Positions 12,042 to 22,639 of a DNA stretch of 64,000 bases are shown here, in pieces. A model generated the notes under the pieces. That model searched no databases, was not told the origin of the DNA, and was given only the letters and a program-made list of their open reading frames with translations. Position numbers and translations under genes: made by a program. How positions within the stretch are numbered: position 1 is the first letter of the stretch; each line of letters starts with the position of its first letter. The stretch covers positions 73,935,176 to 73,999,175 of the forward strand of contig CM049316.1 in assembly GCA_026874595.1 (NCBI GenBank), in the 5' to 3' direction. This stretch comes from Sipunculus nudus (Eukaryota > Annelida > Sipuncula > Golfingiida > Sipunculidae).

Positions 12042-13130
12042 TCCGCCAAAACAGAGTTTTGTGGATATTATGTTTCCAGTCAGACGCCACCACATAGGTT
12101 TCAGGAGAATTCCTCTGTAACCACTTGGCGGAATTTTTTTAAAAATTTGATATTATGATCAGGTCTCATGTGAACTGCTGCGCCCTTATTTTTGGTTGAC
12201 CTCTGACCTTTCCTCTCTGCCCAGCTTTCATTTGTGCGTCTGTTTCCACACATAAACCCACATATCTCAGGAACTTGGATAGATTTAGAACATACACTAA
12301 AATGGTGGCCCTACCTGCAACCATTTTGGCACAGCGTCCATCTGTTCATCTGCCTTCAGATAAAATCACTCATATCTCTGCATTGGTTGGACTTATCCAC
12401 CTGAAATTTTGCATGTGTTACATCCTGGATAGCTTTCTTGATTTTATGACAGGTGGCGCCACCTACATTCTCATTCAGGCTGCAGACATACAGGCTTATA
12501 TCTCAAGTCTGGTTGGACATATCCTTTTGAAATTTTGCATGTGTATAGAGCTCAAATAGCTCTTTATTATACACAAACTGGTGGCGCCACCTGCAACCAT
12601 TTTTGCACAGCGTCCGTCTATTTGTCTGCCATGGGATAAAATCACATATCTCAGCAGTGGTTTGACTAATTCACTTATAATTCAGCATGCATATACATCC
12701 TGGATAGCTTTCTAAATTTTATGACAGGTGGCGCCACCAACATTCACATTCACACTGCAGACATCTATGCTTATATCTCCGGACTGGTTTGACGTATCTT
12801 CCTGAAGTTTTGCATGTGTTCGGATCTCACATAGCTCTTTATCATACACAAAACTGGTGGCACCACCTGCAACAATTTTTGCACAGCATTCATCTGTATG
12901 TCTGCTGTGGGATAAAATCACTCATATCTTGGCAGTGGTTTGATTTTTCCACCTGAAATTTTGCATGTGTATACATCTTGGATAGTTTCTCGTTCAAATA
13001 ACAGGTGTCGCCACCTACAATCATGATAACGTGGCAGATATTCATGCTAATATGTAACACATCTAACTCTGTTTCCCCTTGCCACTCAATCCATGCCTTG
13101 ATTCACCCGTCCCACTCTGATTTGGGCGGA
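12042..13130. mobile_element. 1.1-kb TIR element with TA duplication
   Basis: The left end reads TA-TCCGCCAAAACAGAGT and the right end ACTCTGATTTGGGCGGA-TA. These are inverted repeats of about 17 bases with one or two mismatches, flanked by TA. No protein is encoded, so it is a MITE-like non-autonomous element. Its centre is a dimeric tandem array (12440-13020). Related copies are at 33412-40710 (split by a retrotransposon) and from 55187 on. TA duplications are typical of the Tc1/mariner-pogo group. The combination of TIRs and central tandem repeats recalls bivalve pearl-like elements (family placement is inference). Confidence 0.75.
12440..13020. repeat. Dimeric array built on the GGTGGCGCCACC palindrome
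   Basis: The palindrome or a one- or two-base variant occurs at 12452, 12580, 12727, 12856 and 13004. Intervals are 128, 147, 129 and 148, giving a repeat of about 276 bp made of two unequal monomers. Confidence 0.85.
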
Positions 13131-13132
13131 TA

Positions 13133-13756
13133 CAAGTAGTTGCTTGTTGACTAACCGTATTCTTGTTGTTCAATAATTTTATTAATTGCTATTTTTATTT
13201 AATAAATATCATATTTTGCAAAAGTTTAATGATCCTGTAACAGTAGATATATATCTCTTACTTTTAAGAGCCAATCATAAGGCATGATTGTTTTCACCAC
13301 ATTACTGGTAATTATGGAAATATATGCGCAGCAGATCGTGGGTAGAATGTAAATTTATTGAATGGTGAATGAAAAAACTCATGTTTGTTTCGCTTTTCGT
13401 TTTTTTTTTCAGTATTATATAGGTTAGTGTTTCAGGGATCATCAAAGTAAGTGAAGTGCGTGTGTGACTAAAGAAGACAATCAGGATGAATTACAGATTG
13501 CATTTACTTGTGCTTCATGAAATTGGCTGACGAAAAAGGAAGATGCGGTATCAACATGTTTTCTTAATATATCTTGCTGACGTCATTAAATATGGGACAT
13601 ATAAATGTGTATATTTAAGCAAGTGGAATAAGGAGGAGCTTGGGAAATATTTCATTGGACATGTATAATGTACCAATATTGAATGTAATTTTTCTTTTTA
13701 TAACTTTACTATGACCTTAAATATGGGACATGTAAATGCATATTTTAATAGTTTTT
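13133..13756. other. No gene recognised
   Basis: AT-rich; only a short ATATGGGACATATAAATG-like pair of repeats (13595 and 13720) is noticeable. Confidence 0.5.
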
Positions 13757-16700
13757 AGCTCAGCTGACTATAAGTCATCTGAGCTATAGTCGTGGTCCTT
13801 TGTCTTTTGTCCGTCCGTCCGGCCGGCCGCTAACAGGGCACGTTTTAAAACCGTTGGACCTACGAATCCAAAATTTTACATATTAGATGTTCCCAAAATC
13901 TCCTACCATACCGAAAATTGGGTCATTAGGACTTCGTTCCTTTGAGATATTAAGGAAAAACCTCTGTTTACCATAAAAAAGCCATTGTTACACTTCAAGG
14001 CTGCCTAATATCAAAACCACTGATCTGTTCTTGGTCATATTTAGTATTCATATTCTTCCATACATTTTCTATGAACATACCAAAAATTAGGTCAGTATTG
14101 GGTATTATTTTGAAGTTATGGGCCCAAATATAATGCAATTTTTAGCTCAGCTGACTATAAGTCATCTGAGCTATAGTCGTGGTCCATTGTCCGTCGTCCG
14201 TCCGTCCGTCCGTCCGTAGATGTGGCACGTTTTGAAACCGTAAGACCTAGGAATCCAAAATTCGGCATAGTGTTAGATGTCACCAAGATCTCCTACCGAG
14301 CCGAAAACTGGGTCTTTGCGACTTTGTTCCTTTGAGAAATTTAGGAAAAACCTCAATTTTTTTATTAAAAACCTATTTTCACACTTCAGGGCTGCCTAAT
14401 ATCAAAACCACTCATCTGTTTTTCCTCATATTTACCATAAATATTCCTCTATATAGTTCCTATGTACATGCCTGAAATTATGTCTGTATTATATAATTTA
14501 AGAAAGTTATGGGCCAAAACATAATGCATTTTGTAAAAAATCAGGAAAGATATTTGATCACTTAACACAAAACTTGTTAAAGCTATGGACTTTTTTTCAA
14601 GTAATATAACTTTAATTGATAAAAATTAAATTGTATACCCAAAATTATATCAAAATCTTTTTAATTTTTTAAAATATTAACAAAAATAAAAAATTGGTAC
14701 CTTAAATTTTGCCTAAATTTGACCATGGCACGTTTTTTTCCTGTAAGTACTGTGGATTTAATTTTCTCAGTATGTTTTTGTTAGCATTTTGTCTGTTAAC
14801 ACCAAAAATTTAAAACCAGTTGATCAAAAACTGTAGATTTTATTCAAGTTTTCAAGCACCATGTAACTTATTGTTTACATAAGGCTAGTTTTATGCAGTT
14901 TGCAAGAGCTTAGCTCCCCAGCTTAAGCTCTCAGTTCCTAATTCCCTACCATGCCAAGAATTTGGTCACTAGGACTTAATACCTTTGAGATATTAATGAA
15001 AAACTTCATTTTTTCAATTAAAAACCCATTGTTACACTTCCATTCTGCCTAATATCAAAACCACTGATCTGACTTTAATCATATATAATATACCTGTTTT
15101 TCTATACATTTTCTGTGCACATGCCAGAAATGATGTCAGTATTGCGTAATTGTTTTAAGTTATGGGCCAAAACATAATGCACTTTGTAAAAAATCAAGAA
15201 ATATATTTACTCCCTTAACAAGGGGCTTGCTGAAGCTAGTGATTTTTGTCAAGGATGTAACATTATTTAATCAAGATTCAATTGAATACCCAAAATTAGT
15301 TCTGAATTTTTAAAATTTTATAAGTTATTAGTATAAATATAAAATTAGTACCTTAAATTTTGCCCAAATTTGACCATTTCACTTTTGTTTCATGTGAGCT
15401 CTGTTTATATAATTTTCATATCATGCACACATAAGGGTTTCAGCTTTTTAGTTTAGTAAACTGAAAGAAATTGGCCAAAAATTGTAGCTTTTATTAATGT
15501 TTTTATGAGACCATGTCAGTCCTTGGCTCTCTCCAGCCACTCTTGAGTCACCTGTATGTTGACCTTGTTGAACTTTCAGCAAATTATGCACGCTTGAGGC
15601 TGGGGCAGCCAGGCAGCTTATGGCCAGCCACAGTTGATCCAGGTGTCCAACCCAACTCATCTAGTAGTTTTAACCAACAACATAACAATAAACAATAAAT
15701 TAATTTTTATTGTTTTTTAATAACAAATTAAAGAAAAATAGAAAAGGAATTTGTTAGTTTATAATAATAGGGAATTAACTTGCAGTTACTGATGATATAA
15801 GAATCTTGTATCGATGGACAGAATGTCACGTATTCCAAATAACACCATGCAGTCACCTATGGCATTTTTCAGTTCAATTTTAATAATAAAAAAGTAAATC
15901 ATATTATTCATTACTAATCATTAGGGATCATATGAAGGAAATTAATGATAGACAAAGATGCAGTTGATAATATTAATCTAGATTCCTACTGTGTCTAGTG
16001 TGTACATTGATGTGAAATTAGTCCAAAATGAATATATCACATTTATTTTTTTTAATATAAATAAAAGCCATAAAACCAGGTACTTATGATCATTATTTAA
16101 ATGTGTGAATTTTTTACATTCTGGATTCTCAACACCATTGTTTGGTGAAAACTGAATAAATACCAGACATGGTGCGAATTCTTTGCAATTGTATTTAAAT
16201 ACGAATATGAATGTGTACTCCATTATAAAATTTCTTGCATAAAGAATGGGAATTCAGGTAAAAATGAAAGTATATGAATACCAGTGCAAATACTTTCCAA
16301 ATGTATTCATGAATGCATTCATGAATATATTCTTTAATATTATTTTAATAATCATTTCAGTTATATTTCATTTTAAAAATCATACAATTCTCTTATTCTT
16401 AATAAAAATTATATCTGGGACAATATTTGTAATTTTTTTAATAAATAGTTAAACTCTTATATTTTATGTTCTGCTTATAAGTTATATGGCCAAGTCAAAA
16501 TCTGTGTGACAATAGTACTCCATTTGTTAATAAAATAAATGAAATCAATTCTCTTCTCTGTCTCCAAAGGTACTATCAAAATCATACATAAGCTTAACAA
16601 CAACAACTCATAATACAGCTTATACTTATTACCACACAAAACCAGCATGTGCCTCATTTCTAAATCATATTTTTTTATCATATATAACAGCTGAGCGCCC

Positions 16701-18500
16701 TGACCCATAGGTCCCTTGTTTAAAAATCAGGAAATATATTTACTCACCTAACATGGGAATTGCTGAAGCTGGAGACTTTTTTTTCAAGAATATAACTTTA
16801 TTTAATCAAGATTCAATTATTTACCCAAAATTAGATCTGAATTTTGCAAATTTTTCAAGTTATTAGCATAAATAAAAAATTAATACCTTTAATTTTGTCC
16901 AACTTTGGGAATGGCACGTTTTTTTTTTTGTAAGCACTGTTGATTTAATTTTCACAGCATATGTACATAAGGATTTAATCTTTTAAAATCTGAAATTTCA
17001 AAGGAATTGAATGAAAAGAGTAGCTTTTATTCAAGTTTTCATACACCATGTCAAGTGTTGTTTACATCTGGCCCGCCTAGTAGAACAGCCATCACTTGTA
17101 TTATGTAACCCACCCCAGGCACCTTGCCTCAGGCTCAGCTTGGCCACTACTAGCAGGCTTCCCCTTTGCCCTGCCCCCCCCCCTCCCCAGATGGTGCATT
17201 AACTAGATGAATGTTATAATTTTCTGTACTTTATTTTATTCATGGCTATGCTACATTTTAGATTTTGTATTGTACCACCAGGGTTACAATGATTAAAGTG
17301 TACATTTAATAGTGTCCACAAAGTGGTGTATTGCTATGAAAGTGTGGATGATCATCAGATAAGTAATTCCTTACTTCAGAAGAGTAAAAACTTCACCAGG
17401 TGTGAAATTGACTATTAATTCCAGTAATAAATTATAGCTGAGATTGTAATTAGCATAATGATATTGTTTGTCCCTCATTCAACCAACAGTGTGTATACTT
17501 GATTTGAAAAGATGTTTTATTTTATCAAATTTACTGAATCTTTTATTTTATTTCGGTGAATAAAATTAAGCATTTACTGAAAACTTCAAATTTGCAAAAC
17601 TTTTTAATAGTGATTCAAGGAATAGTCTTGTAGATGCCATGTTGTGGCATTATTTTCTTTTAAATTCAGTTTAAACATGATTTAAAATTATAAAATATGC
17701 ATAATATGACCCAATATGAGCTTCACTATGCATATATAATGATTGCAACTTAGAATTCTAATATTTTAACTTATATTTTCATTTGTTTTATTACAAATAA
17801 TATAAAACTTGTAAATAAAAAAAAAGGAATCAGATTTAAAACTATTAATGGAAAAAGTGGATATGCTAAAAAAAATAGGCTTATATATAAACTTAAATGC
17901 ATTATTCCCTTGAAAGTGAAATAAATGTACATATTAGTCCATTCTGTCCACTTGCCTGTCCATCTGTAAATTTTTCATATGCATTATAGTATCTCAAAAC
18001 TTTTACTGTTTCCTCTATAAATTTCCTATGTACATGCCGGTAATTAAGTCAGTATTATATAATTTAAAAAAAGTTATAATTTAAAAATATATTTTTAGAA
18101 AAAAATAAATACATCTGTGTTTCTATTAAATATCTATTTTCATACTTCAGGACTGCCGAATATCAAAACCACTCATCTGGTTTGCTTCATATTTACCATA
18201 AATATTCCTCTTGTTCTTGTAAGAACATTTGATTTACTTTTCACAGTCGAGATATATAGATTTAATCTGTTAAATGTTGAAATATCAAAGTAAAAGCTTA
18301 AAAATTGTTCTAGTTATTGAAATTTTCCTGAGGCTCTAATGTCCCTACAGCCTTGCCTGGGTAAACTTATTAGTGATGCAAAACTGCTGTCACAAATGTA
18401 GAATCACATGGCAACCCTGACCTTCCCCCCCCCCCCCCCAACAGATATGTTGCATTAGTTACCTACTTTAATTTGCATTGCTGTTTCCGATCCAATGTAT
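13757..18500. mobile_element. AGCTCAGCTGA-family repeat, outer copy
   Basis: It begins AGCTCAGCTGACTATAAG with a GTCCGTCCGTCC-rich stretch shortly after. It is interrupted at 14143 by a second copy and resumes at about 16721; from there to about 17950 it matches 46160-47380 almost collinearly. The 3' end (CAGCTGAGCG...CCCTTGTTT) of this outer copy is not found, and 17950-18500 contains rearranged pieces of the same family. No protein-coding frame is supported. Confidence 0.7.
14144..16720. mobile_element. AGCTCAGCTGA-family repeat, nested inner copy
   Basis: The left end is AGCTCAGCTGACTATAAG and the right end is CAGCTGAGCGCCCTGACCC...CCCTTGTTT, giving short inverted termini (AGCTCAGCTG). 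The uninterrupted equivalent at 46150 reads GCAGTTTTTTAAAAAATCAGG, while here the T side and the A side of that site lie on opposite sides of the copy. This shows an insertion into a T/A-rich target with a duplicated TTTA-like site. Confidence 0.7.
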
Positions 18501-19039
18501 ACAACTTTTCCTAAATCAAGTGTTATTTTCAGATTTTTATTATTTTGCAAATTTAAAAAAATATATGTTAAGAAAAAATAAATACATCTGTGTATATAAT
18601 GTGATGTTGACTGAGCAGATTAACTGTAAATGTTGATGCAATTTAGAATTGTTAATCAACTTAAATTTCAAATATAATTGATATATATTGTAAATGTATT
18701 GTAAAATTTATAAATTTTGTCCAAAATTTCCTTTAACTTAAAACTTATGTAATAAAAAAATGTGGACCTAATGCAAACATTCATTCAGTATTTTTCTGCC
18801 TCAGTAAAATGGGAATTAAAGTGATTTGCTTTGTTTTTCTATCTCTCTGTCTGTTTTTAAATATTCAATAATCATGAATAAAATTTTTTTTACCTGTAAG
18901 ATTAAATTTTGTATCCAGTATGTTTATGCAAAGGTGTTGTTACTTTCCTCACTCTCTCCCACTGAGTATTTGTTTAGGACAATATTCTTCTGGCAACTGC
19001 ATAAAATTTATAACTGGTAAATAAAGAAATAAATATACA
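18501..19039. other. No gene recognised
   Basis: AT-rich sequence without a supported gene. Confidence 0.5.
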
Positions 19040-19546
19040 GAGTTACAAAGGTGTTTTTAAACTCTCATCCTCCCCCCCCCCCCCATCAGGTCAAACAGCT
19101 GAGTCCCCATGTAACCCTTCACCACAACACAACACTAGATTATGAGTCATCTCTTCTCTATATATTCACACTTAGACTCAGTCACTTCAGATTTTTTTCC
19201 TCTGTAGGTCACCCGCATGTCCCATCAGTATCTTCTTCTCTGAACTCCAAAGTTTTAGTCTCTCAAGTTGACCTCAACCTGCCTATAGTGATCATGGCCG
19301 ATTTCATTATTGACATTTATAATAAAATAATTTAACACCAAATTGACACAATTATGTCAACTCTTTAAATGTCAACAACTAGTCAGAGAACCAACCAATG
19401 ACCATGGAAATACCATAAATCTTGTCTTTACTAACTGTTTAAATGCTTCAGTTTCAACATTAGAAAACACATGGTCAGATCACAAGATTATTATTAGCAA
19501 CAATCCCCAAATGGCGAAACGAAATAAAACCACACAGTTGTATTAA
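19040..19546 (+). pseudogene. LINE endonuclease fragment
   Basis: The plus strand carries LPIVIMADFIIDIYN (an altered G-D-F-N strand of the apurinic-type endonuclease) followed, after a frame change, by LVREPTNDHGNTINLVFTN and STLENTWSDHKIII. The SDH motif is the conserved C-terminal catalytic signature of non-LTR retrotransposon endonucleases. The fragment lacks its N-terminal half and any reverse transcriptase and ends next to the pogo element. It is a truncated, frame-broken relic of a Jockey/CR1-like element. Confidence 0.6.
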
Positions 19547-19855
19547 TAACATATATTTTTATCCATTTTAAAAATTAATACAATCAACATTTTTATAAAA
19601 ATATAATAATATAATAATATAAAAGTCACTCTATCTTACCATCCATTGGTTAAATGGTATACTTATATACATGACCTCATGTAAAAGCAAATGTGTGATA
19701 TTAAATATAATTACAATAGATCTACGTATATACATGACAACTGATATATTTACAATTTATATACATATCTGCAGGATTCTACATGAAAAAGCAAAATTTC
19801 AACATATGTACATGATCCAACGTATTCCCTTAGCGTGACAAATTGGTGAGCTGAA

Positions 19856-20370
19856 TCATTCAAATCCTTCGAACTTGTCCTTGTCATCAGACAGAAAGAG
19901 GTCTGCCCAGTCGTCTAGATCCCCAGCTGTATCTTCCTCCACGTTTCCCTTTAGAAGATCGATGAACAGCTCGTCATCCTCACTGCCGACCAGGTTGTTG
20001 CTGATACCACAGCGTAGTAACCCGTTCACGATGGCTCGGCCGATAAACTGTCCCACGCTTCCCGTATCCATTTGTCATCCATTGGTGGCTTCTGTTTGCC
20101 CTGCTTGTTGTGTTGGTTATCTCCACTGACCATACAGGATGACCATAGTGACTTCATCCTATTCATGAATTGCTTGTTCACAGAGACATCAAGTGGCTGG
20201 AGCAGTGAAGTTAATCCACCAGGGATGACTGCAATGTCCACGTTCCTTTCAGCTACATCTTTGACCTTCTGTGTCATAGTGGGGGCACACGGATCCCACA
20301 CCAGTAATCTCCAAGGATCCTCTGTCTGTCCCGTGACGCGGAAGAAGGCGCGGATCCAATCAAGACACCT
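19856..20370 (-). pseudogene. pogo/Tigger-like transposase (second copy), C-terminal part
   Basis: Minus-strand reading gives LDWIRAFF, LLVWDPCAPT (second catalytic Asp region), DIAVIPGGLTSLLQPLDVSVNKQF (the hallmark downstream strand and helix of DDE_1 transposases, which also places the third acidic residue), then WIREAWD and an acidic C-terminal tail ending at 19856. A frame change occurs near 20050. The rest of the same element lies at 21391-21880 and 25080-25301, separated by two insertions. Transposase of the CENP-B/jerky-related group; inactive. Confidence 0.75.
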
Positions 20371-20764
20371 TAGAAAATGAAATGTAAAATAAATAATCAG
20401 AATTAATTATAATCACTTAATTGCAGATTTCAGTTATATGCGTGTACCTGTCCAGTTATCCAGGTATGTTTCCTAGACCATATCATATATCAAGAACTTA
20501 AGTTAATGATACTATTTTCGGCTGATAATATTTTGAATAAACATATTGAATTTATAAATTTATTCTGATATGATTCATCTGAAGTGAAATCTATCAACTT
20601 TTCGATATGTATATATGTGTGTGTGTGTGTGTGTGTGTAACCTGGACCATTAGTGTAACCAATTTTCTGAACAATTACTAAATCGAAATAAACTTTCTTC
20701 GAATAACTAAATCATATATAAATATATTTGGGTTTCTCATAATAAAATAAATTATTTACTCAAA
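20371..20764. other. AT-rich junction with (GT)n tract
   Basis: A (GT)n microsatellite lies at about 20615-20638. The rest is AT-rich and probably belongs to the LINE insertion. Confidence 0.5.
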
Positions 20765-21390
20765 TTGTTTACTCATCCTAAAGCAGCTGTATTAACATTC
20801 AGCCAAGTCATCTATGGACAAATATCTCAAAATTTCACAATATATAAAGACATATTTTCCTGGTTCATCAATGTATCTTTTCTGAAAATAACATCCTGGT
20901 TACAGAAGTATAATGTGAATTTTCCACCAATATCACCATCTTTAATTATATATGGCATGATACCAGTTGGTGAAGATAACATGTTAATTAACCAAATTTT
21001 GCTGCTGTACAAATATGTCTTGTATAAAGAAAGAGAGGGCTATCATTCTGCTTTGTTTGCCGTATTTAAAAGTAAATTAATGGATATTGAAAATGTTGAA
21101 AGATACATAGCTAATAAAAGGGGAATTCTAAATACGCATTACAAAAAATGGGGTGAATTGAAAAATATGAGTAAAAACTGAAAATTATATATGAGTACCG
21201 TCATAATATGTATGGTCTGATAATGAGAAACATAACTTGTATCACAATGTACCTTGAACTATGTATAAGTTTTTGTAATTGATTGTTTGTTTGACATTAA
21301 AAAAAATATCGCCTATGATGAAATATCAAGTGAACTTTTAAGTCAAAGAAAAAATCTGAGGCGAAAAAAAGAAGAAAAAAAAAAAAAAAA
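20765..21390 (+). pseudogene. L1-like LINE, 3' fragment with A-rich tail
   Basis: Contains the typical C-terminal end of an L1/Tx1-type reverse transcriptase ORF2: LLYKYVLYKE, FKSKLMDIENVERYIANK and a final HYKKWGEL. These resemble the region after the RT domain rather than RT itself. It is followed by about 200 bases of AT-rich 3' sequence ending in a long A-rich run (about 21361-21390). It is 5'-truncated, as most LINE insertions are. It sits in opposite orientation inside the pogo transposase at 19856-25301. Confidence 0.65.
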
Positions 21391-21880
21391 ATGTATCTTT
21401 TCTTCTGCACATTGATGGACATCCCCTTCACGTTCACCGTTGGGCCCCTTACTCCTTTCAAGATGATCCACGGCGGTAGCTTGGTGCCATCTGCTCCTAC
21501 CGTCAAAATTTCGGTGATTCCCCTCTTCTCGGAGTTTGTCGTCCTATTGGCTGGCATGTCAAAACGAATTGGCGTCTTATCCATGTTGTAGATGTCATCT
21601 AACGAGTAGTTGTGGATCTTCCGTTTCTTGATCATGTGAAAGTGAAAGTTAGCCATCTTCGTTTAAAATCAAGGGGAAGCTTCTGGCCAATGGAGGTTCG
21701 TTGTCTGGTGCTCAGGGAGTGGCGCTTCTTATACCTCTCCAGCCATCCTTTTGATGCCTTGAATCCGGCGTATTAACTGTGCTGCTTGGTGGCAATCTGC
21801 ACCTCTTTCCCACTGAGTGCTTCCTTGCGGTTGCCTTGTAACCAACTTGATGAGTTCCTTAAATTAATATGTAAAACGAA
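21391..21880 (-). pseudogene. pogo/Tigger-like transposase (second copy), central part
   Basis: The order on the minus strand is: FKASKGWLERYKKRHSLS (CENP-B-type second DNA-binding helix-turn-helix, about 21730-21780), SIGQKLPLIL, then after a frameshift near 21660 MIKKRKIHNY, NMDKTPIRFDMPANRT (first catalytic Asp) and ADGTKLPPWIILKG. This is the classic layout of Tigger/pogo transposases. The reading frame breaks at the A-run of the inserted LINE (21390) and is resumed at 20370. Confidence 0.8.
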
Positions 21881-22144
21881 ATATCCACAGACATATTTCA
21901 TTTTCTTTTTCCGTAATGTTTTTATGTTTAATAATTTGTATAATTACAAGTTAACATTATTATAACATTATTGTATCCCCAGACAAAGTCGTCGGACACT
22001 GTTTTCATACCGGTCCCGCAGCCGCCACCACCGCCGCCGCATATAAATCTTGTTGGCGCGATAACCCAAAAAATATTTCACGGAACTTTACCAAACTTGG
22101 TATATGTATAGATATGGTTAAGAGGACGACGCCTATGAAAAATG

Positions 22145-22156
22145 AGGTCATGACCT
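22145..22156. promoter_or_regulatory. AGGTCATGACCT palindrome (nuclear-receptor type)
   Basis: A perfect inverted repeat of the AGGTCA half-site without spacer. A near copy, GGGTCATGACCT, lies at about 22473-22484. The sequence matches the textbook palindromic nuclear-receptor element. Function here is unknown. Confidence 0.4.
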
Positions 22157-22639
22157 TTACTAGGAGAGTGTCCTTGACCTTGAAAAGGTCCAATTTTGGG
22201 GAAAATCACACAAATTCTTTAATATCTCAAGAAATCTTGCATGGATTTATCCCAAAATCAAGTTGATGGAAGATCATGGATAGGGTTGTCATGTTCCAGA
22301 AACTGGTGGCGCCACCTATTATTTTTTACTTGTTTTCATGCCGTTTAATACCCCCAAAATTGCCACCTTACAGTACTGTGAGCATTATAAGTAAAAAACT
22401 AATGGACAGATTTCTTTTATATTATGCATATACATAGGTATGGGTTATGGGATGATGTTTATTTAAATTGGGGTCATGACCTTTCCTATGATAGTGGCCT
22501 TGACCTTGAATATTGCCATATATGGTGAAAATCACACACCTCTTATGATATCTCCAGTGTTGATAGCCATATGGATTTTAAACATGACTTATGTATGGCC
22601 CACCACTAAAGTAAGAACCCTATAGGTTCTAGGGTCATG

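Noticed and set aside
12440-13020. CRISPR-like array (short palindromes at regular spacing)
   Set aside because: The spacers are themselves repeated, the spacing is 130-150 bases, and the DNA is animal nuclear sequence.
20072-20380. 102-codon plus-strand reading frame
   Set aside because: Opposite strand of the pogo transposase hallmark region.
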